Shown here: positions 24,634 through 30,901 of the stretch, piece after piece
Position numbering within the stretch: the stretch's first letter is position 1
Layout: the number at the start of each line of letters is the position of its first letter
Assembly: GCA_019038695.1 (NCBI GenBank)
Contig: JAHOYZ010000049.1
Coordinates: forward strand, 1-34,684
Direction: 5' to 3'
Length of the DNA stretch: 34,684 nt
DNA from: Candidatus Zixiibacteriota bacterium
GTDB lineage: Bacteria > Zixibacteria > MSB-5A5 > GN15 > FEB-12
Notes under the pieces: model-generated
What the model was told of the DNA's origin: nothing
The model's input: the letters and a program-made list of their open reading frames with translations, nothing else
Databases searched by the model: none
Translations under genes and position numbers: made by a program

Positions 24634-25182
24634 ATGAATGAAGATAAGTACATAAGAAAAGCGGCGTTCAACGAAAAGGTATGTACCTATTGGTTATTAT
24701 CCGGGGCTCTGATTCTTGCCGTAACTATTGTTGGTATACCTTTGCTGCTTCTCTGGTTTCCAATTGGCAAGGTGTTCACTAAACGTTACCTGGACAGGAT
24801 GAGCTGTGTGCTGACCGATAAGGCGCTCAAGGTCAGTAAAGGGATTTTCGTCCGGGTTGAGAAAACCATCCCGCTCGAAAAAATTACGGACATGGGAATG
24901 GTCCAGGGCCCAATTATGCGTCACCTTGACCTGCACAAACTTACTGTCGAGACAGCAGGTCAGTCGGCCCAGGGTGCTCTGGTTTCACTGACGGGTATTA
25001 TAGATGCGAAAGCGTTTCGGGAAGCCGTCTTGAATCAGCGCGATGCTATTTCAGAGACTTCATCCCATTCGGATACTCCGGCAGTGAGTCAGGAACCGAT
25101 TGATGCGAGTTCTTTGCTGTCGGAAATCAGAGATGCTCTGCTACGTATTGAAGTGAAACTTGAGAAAAGAAGCGATAGCTGA
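24634..25182 (+). CDS. Bacterial PH-domain (YdbS/DUF304-like) membrane protein
   Basis: Protein of 182 residues: a cytoplasmic start, a hydrophobic hairpin of two membrane segments (about 19-50) and then a bacterial PH (bPH2, YdbS-like) domain (about 52-130). The domain has the characteristic Arg-Tyr-Leu-Asp...Leu-Thr-Asp-Lys-Ala-Leu and the strand KGIFVRVEKTIPLEKITDM, then a hydrophilic, Ser/Glu-rich tail ending in a short amphipathic helix (about 158-178) that could form a coiled coil. Proteins of this type sit in the inner membrane; their molecular role is poorly known. The ATG at 24634 follows a weak AAAGG. It stands alone, between the divergent lipid operon and the convergent ABC exporter. 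Confidence 0.7.
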   Translation: MNEDKYIRKAAFNEKVCTYWLLSGALILAVTIVGIPLLLLWFPIGKVFTKRYLDRMSCVLTDKALKVSKGIFVRVEKTIPLEKITDMGMVQGPIMRHLDLHKLTVETAGQSAQGALVSLTGIIDAKAFREAVLNQRDAISETSSHSDTPAVSQEPIDASSLLSEIRDALLRIEVKLEKRSDS

Positions 25183-25289
25183 CCGGGAGACGTGGCCCTA
25201 CATGAATAAGACTCACGGGTTGCCCCTCGCTCCATACATTAGGAAAACCTAAACTGGGGATAAATGGATTTGTCCCGAGTGGTCTCAGG

Positions 25290-25338
25290 TTGATTTAGAC
25301 GAGTTTGGACAGAGAGTGGTCACAAATTGGTCCCAAGG
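25290..25338 (+). repeat. Junction repeat A (49 bases, pairs with 28212-28260)
   Basis: 43 of 49 bases match repeat C at 28212-28260. Both end in the paired octamers GGTCMCAA, spaced 11 bases apart, and both keep one reading frame (Asp-Leu-Asp-x-Phe-Gly-Gln...Asn-Trp-Ser-Gln-Gly), suggesting the surviving 3' tail of a recombinase-like gene. The two copies bracket the ABC exporter genes (2922 bases apart). Confidence 0.65.
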
Positions 25339-25468
25339 CAGATCGGTACCCATGAAGTATTGCAGTAGCTGTTAACGCAACTCGGACTCACTTTGTGTCT
25401 GAGTACTTCACATTCGTGAGCACACTCTAGTATCAATTTTGCTAATATAACCAGTAATGGCGGTCCTA

Positions 25469-26755
25469 TCACGCGTCGCGTTTAGACAGAATCGTTGTTC
25501 CAACAATAAACGACACGACGCCGATACCGATAAGAACGCCTACCGGTAACATCATCTCGGTATATGAAAAATTGCGCCAGACGCCGCCTTCAATAGCCAG
25601 AATGCCCCATTTGACAGGGCTGGCATGGCTGACCGTCAACAACCATGAAGGCATAAACATGACCGGAATCATGCCGCCGCCGGTCATGGCCGCAACCATC
25701 AAGATACCCCATGCCGCTCCGCCGACCGATTCTTCGGTTTTGCCCAAAACACTTATCAGCATCGATAAACCAACAAAACAGAACGCTGTCGAAATGATGC
25801 CTATCGCAAGTATAACCGGATCGTTTACCCGGACGCTAAAAAACACATACCCAATCCCAAAAAGAATGATACAGGCCGAAATACAGGCCAATAATGCAGC
25901 GAGTCCTTTACCTGCCAAGATCTGTGCCCGTGAAATCGGAGCGATGCGCAGACGTAAAAATGTTCCGGCTGTTCGTTCTTTGACAATCGATACGGCGAAA
26001 GCGGCCGATATGCCTATCAAAGCCCACAAAAGCGATGAAGGAAAGGTTATCTCAAATGACGAGCGCGGGCCAATATCATCGTTGGTTATTGAGGTCATTT
26101 TCATTGGGAACAGATTAAATTGCTCGTCACTTTTGATAGTGTCGGCTGAATCAGACTCACTTGAGGAGTCCCCTTCGATGAGGTAAGTGAAATCTTTGAG
26201 AGAACTAACGACTTTTTGAGCGGAGCTTCTGGTTTTTTCGTTAACATCCCAGAATTCTATCCCAGCGGTAAGGCTGTCGAGATCACCGCGCCAGGTTTCT
26301 AAATTCATATAGCGTTTATGGAGAAGCTTAAAATGCGAGCGGATAAGAAGCCCTTGAAGATATCCCGCCGTCATTTTGCGGGCGGGGTCGATACCGATTT
26401 CCATGAGCGGGTCATCGGAGAACATCCCCAGTGATTCGCCGAAACCTTTTTTGAATGTCACTACTGCTGAGAGTTTTCCCTGCCGGACTTTGGCTTCGGC
26501 GCTGTCACGGCTCATCTGGCTGACCCGCAAAGCCGAGAGACCGCTGATTTCTTCTATGTAATCTTTGGAATAATCACTTTGGTCTTCGTCAATGACGGCG
26601 ATTTTCATCCCGCTGACTTCTCCACCACCTCCAGAAAAAATAGTCCCAAAAAACAGAGCAATCATCAGAGGAAAACCTAGAACCCAAAATATCGAAGTTT
26701 TCTCACGGAAAAGAACCCGGAGATCTTTGACTGCAAGTGTAAATAAAATCCCCAT
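25469..26755 (-). CDS. ABC-2 type transporter permease
   Basis: Membrane subunit of an ABC exporter, 428 residues. A first membrane helix (about 20-40, after the cytoplasmic motif KDLRVLFREKTSIFW) is followed by a large extracytoplasmic domain (about 45-240), then five to six helices (about 240-420), the layout of the ABC2_membrane_3 family. The VKERTAGTFLRLRIAPISRAQI block (about residues 258-279, including the Glu-Arg-x-x-Gly-Thr motif) is the cytoplasmic coupling segment of this family. It is coupled to the ATPase gene by a one-base TGATG overlap. The substrate is unknown; relatives export drugs, lipids or Na+. The region looks more AT-rich than the nitrogen block, consistent with acquisition as cargo between repeats A and C. 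Confidence 0.88.
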   Translation of the reverse strand: MGILFTLAVKDLRVLFREKTSIFWVLGFPLMIALFFGTIFSGGGGEVSGMKIAVIDEDQSDYSKDYIEEISGLSALRVSQMSRDSAEAKVRQGKLSAVVTFKKGFGESLGMFSDDPLMEIGIDPARKMTAGYLQGLLIRSHFKLLHKRYMNLETWRGDLDSLTAGIEFWDVNEKTRSSAQKVVSSLKDFTYLIEGDSSSESDSADTIKSDEQFNLFPMKMTSITNDDIGPRSSFEITFPSSLLWALIGISAAFAVSIVKERTAGTFLRLRIAPISRAQILAGKGLAALLACISACIILFGIGYVFFSVRVNDPVILAIGIISTAFCFVGLSMLISVLGKTEESVGGAAWGILMVAAMTGGGMIPVMFMPSWLLTVSHASPVKWGILAIEGGVWRNFSYTEMMLPVGVLIGIGVVSFIVGTTILSKRDA

Positions 26756-27645
26756 CAGTCTCTCAGGCTCCTTCCTGTAAGGTTCAAGAATACTTTTTCA
26801 AGATTAGGCCGATCAACGCGTAAATGTTTGAAATTCAGTCCTGCTTGTCCCAACCGCGCCAGGTCCTTCATCGGGTCGGAAGTTTCAATCTTCAACCGAT
26901 TGCCATCAAATGTACCTGAGAAATCGTTTGGAATATCAGCATTGTTTTCAACTTCAGCTTCGATTATCGCCTTACCGCCATATTGAGCGATCAAATCGTC
27001 AACATCTCCTAAGGCCAGTATTTTACCGTAATCAAGTATCGCAACCCGATCGCATAATCGCTGAGCTTCTTCCATGTAATGAGTGGTATAAACAATAGTC
27101 CGACCTTGCTTTTTGAGCCCCTCAATACTATTAAAAATCATATTACGTGATTGTGGATCAACGCCGACGGTCGGCTCATCAAAGAGTAAAACGGGGGGAT
27201 CGTGAACCAGAGCTCCGGCCATATTCAACCGTCTTTTCATTCCGCCCGAGAAGGTAGCGACTTTGCTTTTACGCCGTTTGGTCAAACCGGCGAATTCAAG
27301 TGCCCATTCAACTCGTTTTTTAAGCTTTTTCCCTGATAATCGATACAATCTTCCTAAAAATTCCAGATTCTCCTGAGCGGTGAGTTCCTCGTATAAGGCA
27401 ATTGCCTGAGGCGAATTCCCGATTTGCAGGCGGATATCAGCCTTGGTAGGATCGGTTTCGCCGTTAATATTGACGGTTCCGGAATCGGGCTTCAAAACTC
27501 CGACAATCATGTTGATCGTCGTCGTTTTACCGGCCCCGTTGGGACCTAACAGGCCAAAGACTTCGCCGACTTCAATTGAGAATGATATTTCATCAACAGC
27601 CGCAATATCGACAAATGATTTTCTTAGATTTTCAACTTTAATCAT
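26755..27645 (-). CDS. ABC transporter ATP-binding protein
   Basis: Cytoplasmic ATPase subunit of 296 residues partnering the ABC-2 permease. Motifs in order: Walker A GPNGAGKTTT (about 34-43), Q-loop with NSPQA, signature FSGGMKRRLN (about 130-139), Walker B VLLFDEPTVGVD (about 151-162), and H-loop YTTHYMEEA (about 185-193). The C-terminal 75 residues form the small regulatory tail found in DrrA/NatA-type exporters. Its ATG has the purine-rich AAAGGTAAAG just upstream. First gene of the two-gene operon. Confidence 0.93.
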   Translation of the reverse strand: MIKVENLRKSFVDIAAVDEISFSIEVGEVFGLLGPNGAGKTTTINMIVGVLKPDSGTVNINGETDPTKADIRLQIGNSPQAIALYEELTAQENLEFLGRLYRLSGKKLKKRVEWALEFAGLTKRRKSKVATFSGGMKRRLNMAGALVHDPPVLLFDEPTVGVDPQSRNMIFNSIEGLKKQGRTIVYTTHYMEEAQRLCDRVAILDYGKILALGDVDDLIAQYGGKAIIEAEVENNADIPNDFSGTFDGNRLKIETSDPMKDLARLGQAGLNFKHLRVDRPNLEKVFLNLTGRSLRD

Positions 27646-27973
27646 TCTTTACCTTTGTGATTGTAAAATATGAAATACTTTTCCAATTAAATACACTACA
27701 TGTACTTTAACAAATAGTTTCGGTTGTTCTACAAAAATTGCATTATGAAACATCGGGTTAATTCTTGAAAGTCCTTCTCAGGACAATGTATGCCATAAGA
27801 CAATAGGTTTCATCTTTTATTTTTCGTGAGACGGTGCTGGATCTTTCTATGCGTTGTCTCTGAATGTGAATTGATTAAATGGGAACACTACACGGGCAAT
27901 ACAATAGCACCCTTGGTCCAGTTCTGTCGCACGTCAGGACATAAGGGAATAGGTACAAAAAGTTCCAGGCGGG

Positions 27974-28028
27974 AATACGCAACTCGTTGATGGATAAGGA
28001 ATGAAAAGGTCACAAAATGGTCACAAGG
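27974..28028 (+). repeat. Junction repeat B (55 bases, pairs with 30157-30211)
   Basis: 50 of 55 bases match repeat D. It ends in the paired octamers GGTCACAA at 11-base spacing and is followed 52 bases later by a tRNA-Leu 5' end, exactly as repeat D is followed 51 bases later by the intact tRNA-Leu(UAA). Confidence 0.75.
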
Positions 28029-28079
28029 TCCGAGATTGATGTTGCGCGCCGCAGCTTAACTCGTTACCCTGTAACCCAT

Positions 28080-28141
28080 GCCGGAGTGGTGGAATTGGTA
28101 GACACCAGGGACTTAAAAACTGACCCGGACGATTCCGCAAG
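28080..28141 (+). pseudogene. tRNA-Leu 5' half (copy 3)
   Basis: The first 40 bases or so match tRNA-Leu(UAA) at 30262 with two or three differences, through acceptor 5' strand, D-arm and anticodon loop (ACTTAAAA). The 3' side of the anticodon stem is lost (AACTGACCC instead of TCCCT) and no T-arm or acceptor 3' strand follows. The bases after the anticodon match those of copy 1 at 1354. Confidence 0.75.
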
Positions 28142-28211
28142 CGATTGACAATCAACACATTACAAAATAGGGCAAAGGCTTAAGCATAGATTCTTATAGT
28201 ATTACTTTGGA

Positions 28212-28260
28212 TTGATTTGGACCAGTTTGGACAGAAAAAGGTCCCAAATTGGTCCCAAGG
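28212..28260 (+). repeat. Junction repeat C (pairs with 25290-25338)
   Basis: Second copy of the 49-base repeat described at 25290, with the octamers GGTCCCAA at 28240 and 28251. It lies about 70 bases after tRNA fragment copy 3. Confidence 0.65.
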
Positions 28261-28554
28261 ATTTAGGCAGCTAACGGCCTTTGTTTGTCAATAATCTCCG
28301 TTAGAAAACCTAACAAGGCGATATCTTCTCGGTCATGATTTAGCTACTGTCGAGCAAGCCCCAGTTTAAGTTGCAGCGCATAGTACTTCTTCTTATCTTC
28401 TGACGTGAAGCAATCATCCGAATGAGGAACACTACCGATGACGCAGATGAATCACATGATGATCAGACACTGTCATTCGTTGCCCTGACCAAAGGCACCG
28501 GAGCATCACACTTTATCGTGTGAATGACATTATGTTTGTGGTTTGGAGGATGGA

Positions 28555-30021
28555 ATGAAGAGATTTCTTATTGGAGTTGGATTTGCCGTTGTAATACTTA
28601 TAAGCGTTCTATGCATAAGGACTTTTTCGTCATTTGAAGCTCCAACCGAAGTAACATCAGTCTCAATTAACGCCGATTTTACACAATGCGCACAGCATCT
28701 ATCTCAAGCAGTTCAATATCAAACCGTGACTTTTCAGGATCCGGGGAGAATCGATCGTGACGAGTTTATATCTTTGCAGGCCTATTTGGAGACGACTTTC
28801 CCTACAGTATTCGCCACTCTAAGAAAAGAGGTATTTGGAGAGCTAAGCCTTCTTCTTACTTGGCAGGGCAGAGATAGCACACTCAATCCGATTCTGTTGC
28901 TGGCTCATCAGGATGTGGTTCCTGTATCGCCAGGTACAGAAGAGAATTGGATTCAACCTCCTTTCAGTGGCATTATAATTGACGGCTATATCTGGGGAAG
29001 AGGCACTCTGGATATGAAATCAGGATTACTCGGCATTCTGGAAGCTGTAGAGGCTCTTTTGAAAGAAGGTTTTCAGCCAAAACGCACGATCATGCTTGTT
29101 TTTGGACATGATGAAGAGAGTGGTGGAATTTATGGGGCAAAAGAAATAGCGGAATACCTCCATTCCAGAAATATACATTTTGAGTACGTTTTGGATGAGG
29201 GTGGACTTATCTCTGAGGGAATCATAACCGATGTAGCTGACCCTGTAGCCCTGATAGGTATTGCAGAAAAAGGTATAGTCAGTCTGAAGCTCTCAGTGGA
29301 AGCTGAGGGAGGGCATTCATCAATGCCCGGTAAGAATACTGCCGTAGGCATTTTGTGCAAGGCAATAACTAGACTCGAAGATAATCTTTTTCCTGCCAAT
29401 ATGGAATACGCAGAACAATTGTTCGCCGCTATTGCGCCTGAGATGCCTTTCTTCAATAGAATGATTCTTTCAAATCTGTGGCTGTTTCGCCCTTTGGTAC
29501 AGTCACAGCTTGAAGAATCGCGTTCGGGGAACGCTTCAATTAGAACAACTACAGCCGCGACGATGATCAGCGGAGGTGAGAAAGAGAATGTCTTACCGGT
29601 TAAAGCCACAGCGGTAGTGAATTTCCGCATCATGCCAGGGGAAACAATTCCAAGTGTGCTCAAGTATGTTGAAGAGACTATTTCGGATTCTCAAGTTGAG
29701 GTTGAAGTACTGAATCCTCTTATGTCAACAGACCCTTCACCAATGGCCAGTACTAGTTCCAAGAGTTATGATGTTATTAGAAAGTCAATACTACAGGTTT
29801 CCGATGAGAAACTGTTAGTTGCGCCGTATGTGCTTGTTGGTGCAACAGATTCACGTCATTTTACAGGAATTTCAGATAACGTATATAGATTTCTCTTCAA
29901 TCGATTGAAACCAGACGACCTGAAAAGAATTCATGGAACAAATGAACGGATCTCCGTCAAAAACTACGAACAGACAGTGAAGTTCTATTATCAATTATTG
30001 AGAAACTCCCAACACCTTTGA
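28555..30021 (+). CDS. M20 family metallopeptidase (carboxypeptidase S / PM20D1-like)
   Basis: Zinc-dependent exopeptidase or amidohydrolase of about 488 residues with one N-terminal membrane segment or signal (about 5-22), so it probably acts in the periplasm or is membrane-anchored. Metal-site motifs: His 118 in HQDVVPV, Asp 153 in RGTLDMKSG (bridging), the Glu pair 187-188 in GHDEESGG (general base and ligand), Asp 214 in LDEGG, and a C-terminal His in IHGTNERI. The lid or dimerisation domain (with GGHSSMPG) lies between. Length and the early VQYQTVTF motif match yeast CPS1 and PM20D1, which act on peptides or N-acyl amino acids. The frame opens at TTG 28543, but that is part of the ribosome site (GGAGG); ATG 28555 is chosen. 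AT-rich codon use differs from the nitrogen block; it is cargo between repeats B and D. Confidence 0.88.
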   Translation: MKRFLIGVGFAVVILISVLCIRTFSSFEAPTEVTSVSINADFTQCAQHLSQAVQYQTVTFQDPGRIDRDEFISLQAYLETTFPTVFATLRKEVFGELSLLLTWQGRDSTLNPILLLAHQDVVPVSPGTEENWIQPPFSGIIIDGYIWGRGTLDMKSGLLGILEAVEALLKEGFQPKRTIMLVFGHDEESGGIYGAKEIAEYLHSRNIHFEYVLDEGGLISEGIITDVADPVALIGIAEKGIVSLKLSVEAEGGHSSMPGKNTAVGILCKAITRLEDNLFPANMEYAEQLFAAIAPEMPFFNRMILSNLWLFRPLVQSQLEESRSGNASIRTTTAATMISGGEKENVLPVKATAVVNFRIMPGETIPSVLKYVEETISDSQVEVEVLNPLMSTDPSPMASTSSKSYDVIRKSILQVSDEKLLVAPYVLVGATDSRHFTGISDNVYRFLFNRLKPDDLKRIHGTNERISVKNYEQTVKFYYQLLRNSQHL

Positions 30022-30156
30022 GCACAGAGGCCCTCCAAAGTGAATCGAGCGGCTTACCAAGATTCTGTCTGGCACGATCTCACACTGCTGCCGCAAGCAC
30101 CAACTTGTAAGGAGGAATGGATACGCGGGACTATAGTCCCAGGGGTCTTTGACTGA

Positions 30157-30211
30157 AATACGTAACTCGTTGATTGATAAGGAATGAAAAGGTCCCAATA
30201 TGGTCCCAAGG
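30157..30211 (+). repeat. Junction repeat D (pairs with 27974-28028)
   Basis: Copy of repeat B, 2183 bases downstream, ending in two GGTCCCAA octamers 11 bases apart, 51 bases before the intact tRNA-Leu(UAA). The pair B/D flanks the M20 peptidase gene. Confidence 0.75.
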
Positions 30212-30261
30212 TCACTTTTCATCCTTGCATGAAACTCTGTAACTCGTTATCCTACAATGCT

Positions 30262-30350
30262 GCCGGAGTGATGGAATTGGTAGACATCAGGGACTTAAAA
30301 TCCCTTGGTTCGCAAGGACCGTGCCGGTTCAAGTCCGGCCTCCGGCACCA
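30262..30350 (+). tRNA. tRNA-Leu (anticodon UAA), CCA encoded
   Basis: Complete class II tRNA of 89 bases. The acceptor stem GCCGGAG pairs with CTCCGGC, followed by A-CCA. The anticodon stem AGGGA/TCCCT encloses CTTAAAA with anticodon TAA (30296-30298). A long variable arm (TTGGTTCGCAAGGA) and a T-arm with GTTCAAGTC are present. It reads UUA/UUG codons and is the apparent integration target for the junction repeats. Confidence 0.96.
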
Positions 30351-30367
30351 ACATCGTTGGTTTTCTT
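30348..30367 (+). terminator. Terminator formed from the tRNA CCA end
   Basis: CCAAC (30348-30352), loop ATC, GTTGG (30356-30360), then TTTTCTT. The stem uses the encoded CCA of tRNA-Leu(UAA). The same design follows tRNA-Leu(CAA) on the other strand. Confidence 0.7.
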
Positions 30368-30429
30368 GCACGGTTGAGTAATTTGTTTAAGATTCGAGAG
30401 CATACTCGCTCTGTCGGTTTTGCTCAATC

Positions 30430-30457
30430 CTCCGGCACCATTATCAATGGCTGGCTT
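30430..30457 (+). pseudogene. tRNA-Leu 3' end duplicate with its own terminator
   Basis: CTCCGGCACCA repeats the 3' acceptor strand and CCA of the tRNA 90 bases upstream, followed by CCATT-ATC-AATGG and CTGGCTT. The hairpin stem differs from that of the intact copy, but both sides changed together (CCAAC/GTTGG versus CCATT/AATGG). A GCTTGCACGG phrase after it is also shared with the intact copy. Confidence 0.65.
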
Positions 30458-30846
30458 GCACGGGTGAGTGGTTAGCATAGAATCAGATATCGATCTCACA
30501 CTGATGGCGTGGATCAGCTTCTCTGCTTCATATGTACCTTTGTTAATGGATTACTTTCAAGGCAAGGTGGATGGCTTAGGATTGGGGATCGTACGCGCTC
30601 TGTCGGTCCTCAAGAATCAGAGCATCTTACATGACAAGAAAAGGCCGGCAACTATTAAGCTGCCAGCCATAAGGGGCAGTATTCCCACCAACGTGCTGCT
30701 TCAACAGGATCATCTTTCTCGTATCTGAAAAACTACCGGCTTCGTCCCTTATTACAAATAATGTCGGTGGCCTTTTCTGACTGTTAAAAACGTTCCAGTC
30801 ACAATGCCCGATTTTCCGTAATATTTCCAGACTCCTGACAGAGTTT

Positions 30847-30862
30847 GGCGGTCGAAACCGCC
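30847..30862 (-). other. UUCG-type hairpin after the dockerin protein gene
   Basis: On the minus strand, GGCGGT-TTCG-ACCGCC, an exceptionally stable tetraloop stem, with outer pairing CAGAG/CTCTG. It lies 40 bases after the stop of the dockerin-protein gene. No T-tract follows, so it is an RNA 3'-end stabiliser or a Rho-assisted terminator rather than a classical intrinsic one. Confidence 0.55.
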
Positions 30863-30901
30863 TCTGAACTCTGAACCGACAGAATTGACAATCCGGTCAA
30901 A

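Larger units (their letters stand above)
27646..28554. other. Long non-coding junction region between the ABC operon and the M20 peptidase
   Basis: About 900 bases with no convincing gene. It contains a small hairpin GTCCT-TCTC-AGGAC (27771-27784), repeat B (27974-28028), tRNA-Leu fragment copy 3 (28080), repeat C (28212-28260), and two inverted repeats after it: CTAACGG/CCGTTAG (28271-28304) and GTTAG-AAAAC-CTAAC (28300-28314). The last 230 bases before the peptidase gene show nothing else recognisable. Confidence 0.55.
30351..30901. other. Non-coding region after tRNA-Leu(UAA)
   Basis: About 550 bases with no convincing gene. It holds the terminator, the tRNA 3'-end duplicate at 30430 and the UUCG-type hairpin at 30847. 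An open frame at 30468-30728 has no ribosome site or family features. A short phrase near 30393-30415 (GCTCTGTCGGTTTT) recurs near 30598, another sign of local duplication. Confidence 0.5.

Noticed and set aside
25239-28314. Short palindromes TTAGG-AAAA-CCTAA (25239) and GTTAG-AAAAC-CTAAC (28300) as shared attachment cores
   Set aside because: Similar by eye, but their positions relative to repeats A and C differ and they are short enough to be chance.
25290-30211. Repeated octamer units as a CRISPR array
   Set aside because: Only pairs of 8-base units separated by kilobases; no regular repeat-spacer pattern and no cas genes.
30468-30728. 86-residue frame after tRNA-Leu(UAA)
   Set aside because: GTG start without a ribosome site, lying within the duplicated junction sequence; no family features.
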